A stretch of DNA of 64,000 bases from the NCBI GenBank assembly GCA_033002965.1, contig JAURVB010009301.1, positions 1 through 64,000 of the forward strand. The letters run 5' to 3'. The notes under the pieces were generated by a model. That model searched no databases, was not told the origin of the DNA, and saw only the letters and a list, made by a program, of their open reading frames with translations. Origin of the DNA: Piper betle. Taxonomy: Eukaryota; Streptophyta; Magnoliopsida; Piperales; Piperaceae. The translations under genes and the position numbers were made by a program. Shown here piece after piece: positions 10,454 through 22,229 of the stretch (its first letter is position 1; every line of letters starts with the position of its first letter).

Positions 10454-13285
10454 TGTAAAACCCGTGACTCGAGTCAGAGTTTTACGTTACTGAACCAGTC
10501 GATTCAACCGTTGGTTTGAGTCGAGTCAATTTCATGAACCGCGTACTGAGTCGAGGCCAGCCGTGAGTTATGAACGATGAGAGTCGGGTGTACCTGAATA
10601 TATGATGATAACGTCGAAAAAATGGTGAGAAATAAGTTATCAGACTATACGAAAGTATGCAGTATTTTTCTTTTTAAATGTTTGATCGTAGAAATAGTTT
10701 TAGGCCGAATAACGCATTATGATGCGTTAGATCATATTCGGGTGGGTTATTAGTTATCGAGCATGTGATTTGGATGTTGTTGTGTTTGTTTTATTTTATA
10801 AGATTTTTTCATATTTTTTAGAATTTTTTTAGAATTTATTATAAACTAGTTATTATTTTGACTCGAGTCAGAATCAAGTCAATACTTATTTACGAAATTA
10901 CCACTGGAGTATTTCTTCTCCCTCCCGACACTTTCTCACCCAAACCCTATCACCGCCGCCTTGTGCTCGTCGCCGCTGCCGCCGTTGCCGACGCCACACT
11001 ACCGTCGATCAATGCTGCCCCACCCCGCCGTGCCGTCGTCGTGCCGCCACGACCCACCCCGGCCACCGTCTTGCCGCCACTACGCCGGAATTGCCCCACA
11101 GGCCGCGACGTACCCCCCTTGTCGATTCGCCGCCGTTTGGGCCGCGCCGCCGCCTCCGCTGTGACCCCGACGACCACCCCCTTAACCTCCCCGACATTTC
11201 CCCCTTACCTAGCGCCGTCGTCGAAGCCGGGCATGGGCCTGATCGGAGCGACAGACCGCCCCTGACCGAACTTGACGCCACCGCCTGTGGTCATCGCCTC
11301 TGCGGCCGCCCTTGCTGTCACCACCATTGGGACGAGCTCGTCGAGCCGGTGCTAACCCTTACCCCAATTGCCCCGCCGGAAAAGTCGTCGGGACAGTCGC
11401 CGGAAAATTGGATTCACCGAAATTCGTCGGAAACCGCCTGATCTTCCGCCAAATCCCTCCAATCGAACCCTATCAAACTTCAGACGCCATAGGGTGTCGA
11501 ATTCGAGCCACGAATCCCATGAGGTATAATTTATTTTAACTTAATTATTTAAAATATTGATTATTAGAATTGCATGCTAGGATTAATGCATTGCGTGTTA
11601 TAATCATATATATAAATGTAGAATTGATTAAGGATAAAATATGAAATTTGTTTGATTGAGTGGTGTTAAAAATGGAGGTTAAGAAACTAATTAGGGTAAC
11701 TAGGTAATGATCATGATCTAATGCAAACTAGCCTAAGTAGACTTGCTAGAATTGATATAAGTTGATGTGTATTGATTGATGCGTGATGGAAGTATGTGTG
11801 ATGTAGGATGTATGACTGCATCATGAGCGGACGTTAGTATTTAGTTTCGATGTGTAGGTACGGAGTAGGAGGCACGAAGACACGCTTGGAGCTTCTACCA
11901 GGTCCGTTTAGGACTCGTTCTCTATTTTTACACTACTTTATTGTGTATTTGATTTATCATGTGCAGGACTAGTTAAGTGGCATTTTATCGGAACCCACTT
12001 AACTCGGGCCATTTAGCCAACAGTTCTTTTTTTCTGATTAATAACCCTCAAGGATGAGATCCTTCGAGTTTGTTTTCGAACTTCAGATCCAGTTCACGAT
12101 GCCTTTGGGCCTATTGTATAAATCCCAACCCAAGCCTATATATGTATAGTTTTCGCATTTTCGGTGAGAGATGGAATGAGGGCTACTGACGGCCACACCT
12201 TCTAATAAGGCGTGTGCATGGAAGAGCGGGCTCTGGAGCTGAGGAGAACCCACTTCGTTCCCGAAAGATCCGGACAACTCCACCTTTGAGTTCCTCAAAC
12301 TCGGAGAAGTGTGGAGGTTTATGGGTACTGCAATGCAGCGCATGTCAAACTTGTGGTTCAAAGGGTATTAAAGGCAATTGCCTGAGAGTGCTCGGCCTTC
12401 ATGTTCAAGGCCAGGAGTAATATGGAAGGTGTCGAGGGTGGAAAAGAATGAGAATTGATGCGAGAAGCGATAGAGAAATGACCAAGGTCTGAGAATGAGA
12501 AAAAAGGGGGACGCTGTCGACCCAAGGGCGACGGCTCCTATATATGTCCTGATGAGAGTTCTTGAGGAAGTATATAGTTTTGATTCAACATGAGAGTTTG
12601 CTCTCCTGTGCCAGATTGATTTTAGTTATTTTCCGGGCCGGTAACACTCGTTACTGACAGTTTTTCTATATATATGTAGGTGAGAAATGCGAAGGATGAA
12701 AGCTGTCGGGACTGCGGAGGAGCAGCACGGAACCGCGCACACATGTACCTGTTGTGTGTAATATATAATGATGGTGTGTTAATGCTGTGTGAATGATAAT
12801 TAAAATGTTTTTGTCTTAATAAATTGCTTCTTATGAGACGAGCGAATAATTGTGAATAAGTAGGGAGCCTTGGAGTTCATACTCGGCTCAGATGAAAACA
12901 AATGAGATAATAATGAATGTCACGATAGATTGTTATGTTTTATCGTATTTTGATAAAATATTTATATACTCTTGTTGTGGACAGGTTGGCCCCTATTACA
13001 CTTTTAGGGGAGATTTTGTCTATTTTTCAGTAAAAAAATTAATGAATTTTCATTTAAATTTCTTGTTTGTTGCATGGTTTTGTTTTGTTTATACATCATA
13101 GCATGCACGTAGGACTACGTTAGAACCCACCCATCTCATCTATACACTTCATATTTGCATCTCCATCTTGAGACGCCGAAGGTAGATCTAGGTCGGCTTA
13201 ACCGAACCTAGTAGATTAAAGAACGGTTCGGTCGCCGGTGACATTTTTGGGTCGGTTTACGGGTGAGCCGAAACCGGGTGTTACA
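10454..13285 (+). mobile_element. Solo LTR, 2832 bp, with perfect TSD ACAAA
   Basis: The element begins TGTAAAACCCG and ends GGGTGTTACA, i.e. TG...CA with short inverted termini. It is flanked by identical 5-bp direct repeats ACAAA at 10449-10453 and 13286-13290, the mark of LTR-retrotransposon integration. There are no gag/pol genes and no second LTR, so it is a solo LTR left by LTR-LTR recombination. It is collinear with the copy at 58114-61018. A GC-rich block at 10920-11520 holds overlapping open frames on both strands. These follow from CpG-rich codon composition and occur in each copy without conserved protein signatures, so I do not call them genes. Confidence 0.88.
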
Positions 13286-13871
13286 ACAAACATTTATTTT
13301 CTGTTTTTGAAAAATACAAAATTTATTTATGCAGTTACCTTCGTTGTAAGAACCCGTAAGCAACTGAATATACACAGGTGATAGCAACTATCTATGACTA
13401 CAATTTTTAAATCATTTATGATATTTAATGAATGGCGGTTTCCTTGCTTCTGATTGGGTATTACAAGTATATTAGTCATAAGACTTTCCAGCAGATTGTG
13501 CTTTGAAGTCTGGTTGCCTAAAAGGCTCATTGTTGGGCCAAATTAACATGAATGGAATACATTGATTATTTCTTTCTGAAGGGAACGGAATTGCAAGCAA
13601 GTGACAGGGTTGGGTTGAGTCGAAAGGTTAAATATTTAATATGATAGACCTGATAGTAAAAGATTTAATATCTCTCAACGTCGCAGGATGGGCATGGATA
13701 AAGTGGGGGTATAAGGCTTCAAGGTTGGGTGGTGAAATGTGGGAAAATGAACTTGATAACAATAAAATAGATAATTTTTATATCAAGATATCAAGTAAAG
13801 AATCTCCATTAGGGAGTCTTAACTTGGAAACCTTCTATCCCTTCAGCCCTAACAACCAATATCATGATCCT

Positions 13872-14025
13872 CTCTAATACACAAGTAACGTAAATAACAA
13901 ATAATTATGTGGTATGACTAGAATGATACCTCAAGCATATATATACAACAGGACATTGATCTCTAATACACAAGTAACATAAATAAGAATAATTATGTGG
14001 CATGAATAGAATGATTATGCATGTA
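13872..14025. repeat. Tandem duplication of about 85-90 bp
   Basis: The block 'tctctaatacacaagtaac.taaat' with a downstream 'aattatgtgg.atga.tagaatgat' occurs at about 13873 and again at about 13960. Confidence 0.7.
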
Positions 14026-16700
14026 TATACTATATGTGAGATCTCAAAATTAGTCCCACATCAAATATGCATCAGGGTTAGATCTAGTATATTAATGTAG
14101 ATGTGTTTATTGAGTTAAACTATTTAAAAAGTAGGAAGTAGGGTTATCAATTTGCACTTAGGCCTATTATTAACGCAAATAGGATGAAAGTTAATTTTTG
14201 CTTGTATGAGATGGTGGGCTGAACTAGATTAGACATGGGCTAGGGCCATATTCAATAAAAGGAATTTTGAAGACATTCTTTTAAGGCAAGTAGATTATAA
14301 AGTCTTTAAAATTAGTCTTATATCTTATATTTATTAGAATAAGATCTAGTATACAATTCATAACTCATGAAGATCAGGTGTGCCCTTGCACTTGAAGAAT
14401 ATATCCATGTTTTAAATTTCTGGTTGTAGTTAAAGAATTGGTAACCACGACCCCAGTGTTGCCCGTATTAAATTCTGCATCTTCCTCTAAATATAAGTTA
14501 TCTAACTCATAGATTGAAACTAAATATAAGAACCAAATTATGCATTTGTATTATTAATGTTCAACCTCATAATTGCATTGGGGTTTTGCTTTAGTGTAGC
14601 TTGAATTATTTATTTAAATTATGTAAATCACCCTCTTAGTTGATAGGGAGGTGCAACCTCTCTCATAAATGAAAGTGTTTATACTTAGACCTTTAAGTGT
14701 AAGTGCATTTCTATGATGGAATGATTAACATACATTATACGAAAAATCCAATCAAGCTACCTTTTTATGCCTTATTGAGGGTTGAGATCTACTTTTGTAA
14801 GATTTGTACAATATTAGTCAAATAAATAATTTTCTTAATTGTAACATCTCGGTTTGGTTAGGCTTTGGGCTAAAAATTAAAAAATATTAATTTTGTCACG
14901 TCATATGGCTGTAAGTACAAGTTATCAAGTCCTCTAATTAAAATCAATTAGTCCCTTAGTTATAAATAGAAGATATTTTTCTTTGAAGTTAAAATCATTT
15001 GCTATTTTTTGCTAACGTATTAAAGTATCATTAGATTCTTTTGCGGATCATTAACTTAATTATCTGCAAGCATATATGTCATATTATTGCAACCCCACTC
15101 TAAGCGAGGTCTATGCCATGAGCGATGTCAAATGGGTGGGGCCGGCCCAATCAAAGCCCAAGTATTTAACCGGATCGGCCCCAACCTGGCCCAATAGCTC
15201 CAAGGGAGCCCAGCCCAGCCCTAAGGCCATCCTTAGTTCAGGCTGGACCGGACTGGGCCATTAAGGCCGGGCCGGGCCTGGCCCAATTTTGTAACTTGGG
15301 CTCTCCATTAGAGAGCCAAACTCTCTATAGTATTGGGCTCTTTATTAAATTGTAACAAGAATTGGTCCAAAAAACCTGTTGGGTGAGTTTTTACAAATTA
15401 AAGAAGAGCTGTGAGCCTTAATATAGTAATGATATTAATACACTGATCTGAATCCAAATCTGATCCCACCTAATTGTTATTTAAGCCCATCTTTTAAGAG
15501 ATGTCACTAGTTATTGACGTCGACCGTTTTTTACTTCAGCATTTACTAATGATTGTAGTTGTCGTACAATGTACCTTTTCTTTTGCATTTAAAAGTCAAT
15601 CCCCCTTTCTCCCCCAACACGCACAAGACACCATTCTTACCCAACCCGTTCCCATGAGGCATTGAACCCCCGAATTCATATCCAAACCATTGATATTCTA
15701 GCCCACATACAATATACCTATGTATGTGTGTCGTTAGTGTGAAAACTTTTTACTCTCAAACTTGTCAAAGTGAATGGTTAAACTTCACGATGACTTCTTA
15801 TTGGAAGATTTTATGATTGTTTCTTCAAGTCAATTAAAAAAATTATTAAAATATATTAATTTTTTTAATTTACTTATATCAATACTTGAAAGTTTGATGT
15901 AACGAAGATTGTATGTTTGCCAATTTTAAGTATCAAATGAGAGTAATATATATTAATTTTATACAATTTTTTGTCTTTTAAATTTAAAACATAGTATATA
16001 TAGACTTGGAGGCGACTTTAAGTCGACTTGAAAGTCTGAATTGGCTTCATTATGGTGCCAAATCGGTTGGAGTCTTGGAACTTTTAAAAATATGGTGTGA
16101 GTTTGAATCATGTTTGAGGCATAATGCCTTGAAAAGCATATTTGTCTATGTCCTACGGTGTTAAATAGGAGGAGGAATGTTAAGTAAATAAAAATATTCT
16201 TGTTTTAATCACTTGAGCTGTGGCAACTCGTGGTTAAATGATCTAATTTTATAAATCGAACTCCACGCCGATACTTCAAAATGGCCTCACAAAGTAGGAA
16301 AATTGTTGTCAACGCCCCTAGACACATTTAGTGAGAGTTATTTTATAAAAACAAAAATAACTCATTTTAAAAGTATAATGTATGTCACTAATCTGCCCCA
16401 ACGCAATATGATGAGCCTAAATTATTGCTTCAAAATGTTTAACTAAAGTTAAAGATCTATAAACTATCTCCACTAATAAATAAGATTTTATCTCAATAAG
16501 TATTGAACGCAGAACTAAATTTGGAGATTTCATATTTTACCAACCTTAGAAAATATCATCCTCGGAATTCTAACATCGCCCGCGTAGCACTAATCAACAT
16601 CCTATCTAACTAAATATTCAATAGACAACCAAATTAACTTTGATATCATCCAATCTAGATAGGCTTAGGGGCATACCTAATATGAGACAAGGCAAAACTT
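14026..16700. other. Intergenic region, no gene seen
   Basis: AT-rich DNA with one GC-rich patch at 15130-15300 made of repeated ggccc/cagccc words. The short frame across that patch (15076-15264) is low-complexity and not gene-like. Confidence 0.45.
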
Positions 16701-16707
16701 TTCCGAT

Positions 16708-17135
16708 TCTTTTGGTTGGCACGAAAATAATGTAAATGAGGTAAAGATTTTAAAATAGTAAACCTTACAAAAAATAGTTATATTTAGTATATTTTCTGTA
16801 AAAAATTAATTATTTTGTATATAAATTAAGTATAATTATATTTATTAGAGAACAAAATAATCATGGTTACCTTATATATGTTGCCCACCCATGTGCTCTT
16901 ACATGAGTAAAAAATATGTCCCTTTTTTTAATTTAAATATATAAGAAGAATGAAGAATTTTTTTTACTAATTAAAGAACACATGGGTGGGCAACATAAGA
17001 TAATCATAATTAATTTAAACACAAAATACATTATGAAAGTGTTAATATTTTTATAATATATTGTATATATACTAATTTTAGTAAGTTAACCATTTCAAAT
17101 TTTCATGTCATTTATGATTCTTTTATGCTAACTAA
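16708..17135. mobile_element. Fold-back MITE of about 425 bp
   Basis: The left arm (ggttggcacgaaaataatgt...) and the right arm (read on the minus strand: gttagcataaaa..tcataaatgacatgaaaat) are long imperfect inverted repeats. The centre carries a second inverted pair, 'cccacccatgtgctctt' against 'aagaacacatgggtggg', so the whole element can fold. It is related to the element at 41208-41635 and the half-copy at 17975. It has no coding capacity. The superfamily is not determined; exact ends and TSD are uncertain. Confidence 0.65.
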
Positions 17136-17539
17136 TATAAACATAGAAAGGATTTGTTTTCCATGCTAACTCATGTAAACATAGAAAAGGAATCGTATGG
17201 GTTTTTAAAAAATAAAAGAGTGCCACTAAAATAACGTCAAGAATCCTACCTTTTTCTTTTTTTTGGCAACGTTATATGTCATAGAGGCTAAAAAATACAC
17301 ACTCGTGAAAAGCATTGCACTGTCTCAAAAAAATTACGTCCCGTAATAACTTTCACGCCAGCTGCATTTTTGGATGAAGAGTGTTAATTTGTTGCTTGAC
17401 CCAAAAATTGAGAAGGCATTAAGTTTCAATGAGCATAGTAAATGTTAATAGTTATTCGAGTCAAATTTTCAAACCGCCTTATTTTTTGTTTGCTATTACG
17501 CTCACTCGGGCAAAATGTTACACCATACACGACTTATTT

Positions 17540-17726
17540 AATTCGTAGATAAATTCTAATTGTATAGATAAATCTTCATGACATAATTAGATAGACTTCA
17601 ATTTTTAAAAATAGACTCTAATTAAATGAGAAGATGAATAAAATCTAATTTTATACATAAATCCTAATAGAATAATGAGATAGACACCAATTTTTTTAAA
17701 ATTGACTCTAATTAAATGAGAAGATA
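17540..17726. repeat. Tandem duplication of about 100 bp
   Basis: The block ending 'gactctaattaaatgagaagat' appears twice (ends near 17635 and 17725), preceded each time by 'gatagac..caattttt'. Confidence 0.65.
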
Positions 17727-17974
17727 AAGTATAGTATTTTGATTTATGTTCTTTTATTTTTGTTGCATTTTGATTGCATTAATTTCCTATTTTTTATCTT
17801 AGCAAAAACTTTGAATTCCCATGTTATTCTTATTAGCTATTACGGCCATCTTGTTTGTCACTTAATTGTTTCCATCATCAAAATGAGTAATCCATCCCCC
17901 ATCTTGACATCACTTAAAAATTTGGAAACCAGGTTAATATTTTAAACAATTCTCATTTAGTGCAAAAATTTTAA

Positions 17975-18190
17975 GGGTCCATTTGGTTGCATGAAAATAG
18001 TGTAAATAACATGAAAATTTTAAAAAGTCAACCTTAGTAAAAATAGTTATATTTGATATATTTCACATAAAAAATAATATTAAGTTAATTATTTTATATA
18101 TAAATTAAGCATAATTCCATCCTAGTGAGAGCACAAAATAATCATGATTACCTAATATCAGATAAAAATTTTAGATAATTTATCCCTTAT
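17975..18190. mobile_element. Half-copy of the fold-back MITE family
   Basis: Starts 'ccatttggttgcatgaaaatag' and follows the arm of the 16708 and 41208 elements through 'taaaaatagttatattt' and 'aaaataatcatgattacc'. The opposite arm is missing. Confidence 0.55.
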
Positions 18191-18439
18191 CCCAACAAAT
18201 CAAACCAATAACCTTTAACAAGTCCAATTATATTTTTAAAGAACTATTTATAGGCCCTTTGATTAATGTGTGCTACAACTTGATCTTCACACCAAAACTA
18301 GTTTTCTTCTTTCAATGAATTGTATATTTACGTAATTTTTTCGCGGTTAGATGGGGCAATTAATTTTTTATAAAATTGAAGAGTGAAATAAAGAAAAGTG
18401 AAGCTTGTAAATGGAATGGTCAGGTCTGCACTTTTCTTT

Positions 18440-18668
18440 GGCAATAGACGATGAAAATTTATAAATGTCCACATTTATCAATAACCGTGGACTATATATT
18501 TAGCCGTGGAGAAAAGTTTTTAAAAGTCCACATATATTGAAATTCATGGAGTAATACATATAATTTAGTCCATGGTTCTGAAGTCATGGAGAAATGAGAC
18601 ATATGTCACAGTTTTTTGGAGTGGCGAAAAATTGTTGTGGACTAAACTGATATTTTTTTGTAGTGTCA
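18440..18668. mobile_element. Possible CACTA-type terminal fragment
   Basis: A series of 'gtcca..at' and '.tggagaaa' sub-repeats leads up to 'ttttttgtagtg', a typical CACTA 3' terminus read as CACTACAAAAAA on the other strand. No matching opposite end is visible, so this is tentative. Confidence 0.35.
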
Positions 18669-19944
18669 TTAATTTTTTTGAATTTTGTTCTTTTTCCTCT
18701 TTGTTAAGTTTAATTTGCATGGAACTTCCCGGACTTGAATGACTTGATGAAAACCAAAGGCTCCTAATTGCGTTCATTATCCTTCATCTTGGGAAGATAT
18801 TATACACAAGGAAATCTATTATATTATTATTTATTTAAAATGAAATTTTAAGTAATTAATTATGGTTTCAATAGATGGTTTTTTCTATTTAAGGGTTTTC
18901 AATAGATGGTTAATACTGCATTGAAAAGATAATCCATAGTTGTTTTAATACAATAAAAGTGGAGCCCTTTCTTCTCCAACCTCCAATTTGTGGCGTGATG
19001 ACCCATCCTAATTGCATCAACAGCACCTAGTTTTAAAGTAATTATATTGCAATTAAGGTTACCTATTGAAAGTCATATAGCACTATTCTAATTATTATAA
19101 TGTTTAGCATTCGTGTTTAATTTTTGTAACGTGCTAAGAATTTTATTTTTTAAAAAATGAGTAGGTAATTTATAAGGCACACATATATAGTGACCAAATT
19201 TCGTTATTACTTTAACTTAAATGATTAAATGTCAATATATATAATTAATTACTTTCATCACTAATTACTAAATAAAATAACTAAATTATAAGATCACACA
19301 ATATTATTTTGTTTTAATTTAAATTGTGTAATAATTACTAACTTCACATTAATTATTTGGTTCATAAGCTTAGTTGATTACCATCTTAATGCATCCTTAA
19401 TTTCTTTTTGTTATTCTTGAGGTAGCTTATTATATATCTAAGGTCACTAATTAAATGGGCTTTTTGTTACACTATTCAACAAAACATTCCTTTATATGCC
19501 ATTTTAGATTTCTAATATTGGTAATTTCACTTTTCTTAAAATTTTCAATAACTAAAAGTTTTTTTCCCTTTATGTATGGCTCTCAATTGAGTCCACTCTT
19601 TGAGTGTCTGAGTAACTCAGTCTTGCATGTTCAAGTCTAGAGTTTTCATCAAAAAATATAAAAAAGACTGCATTCACTAGTAAAAACCACCCCTTTTATG
19701 ATCGAAATTTTCGGTGAAAGAAGGGGTGATTTTGGTGAGACACAGGCCTTTGTCACTAAATTTGCAACCAAAATGGTGATAATTTTATGATCAACTTGTA
19801 CCTCTGTATATACATGTTGATCATAAAAGATGTAAATATATAATGATTAGTTTATATATGTCGACCAAATGAAGTTCAATTCTAAAGCCCCAATTCAAGG
19901 CCTGCCACCATAAGATATTCTAGCTATATATGTAAATGAGAAGA
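18669..19944. other. Intergenic region
   Basis: AT-rich. At 19676 a 'cactagtaaaaaccaccccttttatgatcg' type start with a fold-back 'atgatcaacttgt...acatgttgatcat' could be another small DNA-transposon remnant. No gene seen. Confidence 0.35.
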
Positions 19945-20463
19945 TTACCAAAATAAATTGTTGGTGGCAACTAACTGCTACAGGAACCAGTAGAGTCAGA
20001 AATTACATTTATTCAGTTCATCAATGGCCTGCTTCAAGATCTTTAGTCCAAGCACAAGTTTGTTACAGAATTTACCCTATATATACGCATTTGCAAGGAC
20101 TTCACTTTAACCAATTGAAAAAGATTTATTAGCTTTAATTTTGGAAGAAAATGCTGCACGGACCAAGAGGAGAATAAAAATGTATGTATAAATAATATGA
20201 TCTACAGCCGTCTGCATGTTAATTAAATAATTAAACTGTACCAATACAATTTATGAAGAGGATACTCACCGGCCAAAAGTAAACACGTTAGGTTGTGATA
20301 AATCTTGTCCACTTTAAGCAGATTATGCAAAGGAGAAAATATGTCATCAAATGTCACTAAATGTAGAACTTAATACACAAGCTGATCTTGCAACTATATA
20401 AAGCTCAAGATATGCAGCTTTAGTTTAGTCACTCATAATCCATTTGTTATCACAAAAGAAAAA
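19945..20463 (+). promoter_or_regulatory. Promoter and upstream region of second nsLTP-like gene, duplicated at 22930-23454
   Basis: TATATAAA at 20396-20403 lies 61 nt before the ATG, giving an expected 5' UTR of about 30-35 nt. The whole 520 bp upstream is repeated with few differences at 22930-23454, including the TATA box and the sequence just before the ATG, so the duplication unit covered promoter and gene start together. Confidence 0.6.
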
Positions 20464-21112
20464 ATGGTGGCAAGCAGTGGCATCCATAGGGTTGCAAGCA
20501 TCATATTATGTGTGGTTTTTCCTTGCATGCAGCTGCTACGGAAATTTTGACTGTGAACATGTGAGGGATGAATTGAAGCCATGCTATCACTACATGCACT
20601 ATGGAGGACATCCTTCAGAAGAGTGTTGTGAAGAGCTTAAAGAGGAAGTGAAGCATTTCGACGACAACTATAAAGATTATGAGTACTTCTATTGCTGTGT
20701 GAAACATATCTACGAATCCTTCTATCATCCCCACCCTGTTTCTCCCCCACCTCCGGCAGAAAGATTGGAGGATCTTCTAAAGGAATGTCACATACGACCT
20801 CTTTACAAAATTCACGGCCCACCCTATCCAAAGTGCTACTAGTAATACTCTTCACTTCAATCTTAATTTCTCCTATTTTTATTTTTATCTCCTGTAAAAT
20901 ATTTTGCATGCCCATGCATATTTCACTTCATTATCTTGGATTCTTGTATAATATATATATTATGTTCATGTTAGGTAAAAGACATCAAGCCCCCGCATGA
21001 TAAACCAGCCATATAATTTTACTCTTTCCTCAGCCTGCATCACTATACCGTTCCAAAAACATGCATGTAAAACTAAGTGTGACTTTGTAATTTGTTTTGC
21101 AGTGAACACTAA
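20464..21112 (+). CDS. Second nsLTP-like secreted protein gene, with a 1-nt shift in the signal peptide
   Basis: The ATG at 20464 opens a signal peptide (MVASSGIHRVASII...), but a T-run of five at 20516-20520 puts it out of frame with the cysteine-rich part. The decayed sister copy at 23455 has four T here and stays in frame across the junction, so the extra T is most likely an insertion or a sequence error. The mature part, frame 20522-20841, reads C-x9-C-x13-CC-x21-CC-...-C-x15-C, with P-L-Y-K-I before the last cysteine: the type-1 nsLTP pattern again, with C-C in place of C-X-C. A Pro-rich insert (HPHPVSPPPP) sits between the sixth and seventh cysteines. A donor at 20842 (gtaata) and acceptor at 21101-21102 (ttttgcag) would place an intron in the same spot as in the 8727 gene and add a three-residue tail. 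Without splicing the frame stops at 20842. Reading from the upstream TTG (20444) is open but lacks an ATG. Confidence 0.6.
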
Positions 21113-21384
21113 TGCAGTATTGGTCAGTGATGGAGGATTTCATGAAGAAGGGGAGCCTACACTTTCTCCCTTACCTTATAGAATAAGCAGTGGACCTCCT
21201 ATATAACACCAGTAAATAATGCAGCGTGTTGCATGTAATACGTACTATGAATAAATGAAAAAAATGCTACTTTCGAATAAAATATATCCTTGCGGTTTCG
21301 GCCTGTCGAATTGGTTGTTAAAGTAGTGATTCACACAGATCATTCGTGCATCGCAAAATCATATTGGTCGCATAATTATAATTT

Positions 21385-21515
21385 CACTACAAGGTCCCAG
21401 CAATGATAAAATCCATCACTGATATGAAAGAAATTTATTTTAGTCACTAGTTCAAGACAAATCTTGAGCTTCGGGGATAAATTCGTCGTCACCTTGTTTT
21501 CGTTTTCTCGTAGTG
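21385..21515. mobile_element. Small CACTA-type MITE, 131 bp
   Basis: Starts CACTACAAGG and ends CTCGTAGTG, matching inverted termini of the CACTA superfamily. It is non-coding. The 3-bp flanks (ttt and tgt) do not match perfectly, so the insertion is old or the ends are slightly misplaced. Confidence 0.5.
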
Positions 21516-21705
21516 TGTGTTAAGAAAACAAATGCATGCAATTTAACCGACGAAGGAGCAAGCATAGAAATTGAATAAACACATAAAATTAAAAGTGGAT
21601 GGTGATCACCTACATCTCGCGATATTGATCGCACAACTGCGGAGGATTACATGCCTTTTGCCTGCAAAATGTTACACCCTCAATTTTCCTATTTGTTCAA
21701 TAATG

Positions 21706-21707
<2 letters not shown>

Positions 21708-21752
<45 letters not shown>
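21708..21752. repeat. (AT)n microsatellite
   Basis: A pure AT run of about 44 bp. Open frames reading alternating I and Y across it are artefacts. Confidence 0.95.
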
Positions 21753-21755
<3 letters not shown>

Positions 21756-22068
21756 CCGACGTCATATTGCCACAAAATTATTAAAAAGAAGTCTTAATAA
21801 AAGTGATGTTCACGTTAAAAGTTAAGCTTAATTTTATATTTAACATAATTATAAAGAGCTCGTAAGAGGCAAATTTTAGATTTATATAGAAACAAACATA
21901 ACTCTTGAAGGCACTGACTTAAAAATATGATAAAGGGTTGTCTGAACATGTTTTCTAGCTACATTGCTAGAAGTAGGTTCAAAGTTGTCAAAATGAGAAC
22001 ATGTCGTGGAAGAGAAAAAGGAAGCTCATTATTGGAGAAGTTAATTTAAGTGTAGAAGGATTGCACAG

Positions 22069-22070
<2 letters not shown>

Positions 22071-22110
<40 letters not shown>
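22071..22110. repeat. (AT)n microsatellite
   Basis: A pure AT run of about 38 bp. Confidence 0.95.
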
Positions 22111-22114
<4 letters not shown>

Positions 22115-22229
22115 AATTTATATTCCCTTCATGTAAACCTTGGTATTTTGCCCAAAGGTTTTAGTTTTGGTGTGGTCGTGACCCAAATTGAGTTGCTTGC
22201 CTGACCCTTTTTGTCACATATTTGTGTAT

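Noticed and set aside
10858..11539. Overlapping open frames on both strands in a GC-rich stretch (likewise 2526-2899, 26963-27295, 58525-59278)
   Set aside because: They lie in LTR or fold-back repeats, are open on both strands because of composition, and share no conserved protein between copies.
20444..20842. A single uninterrupted frame for the second nsLTP-like protein starting at 20444
   Set aside because: It starts with TTG, not ATG, and its N-terminus is the signal peptide read in the wrong frame. The ATG-started peptide at 20464 is the one shared with the sister copy.
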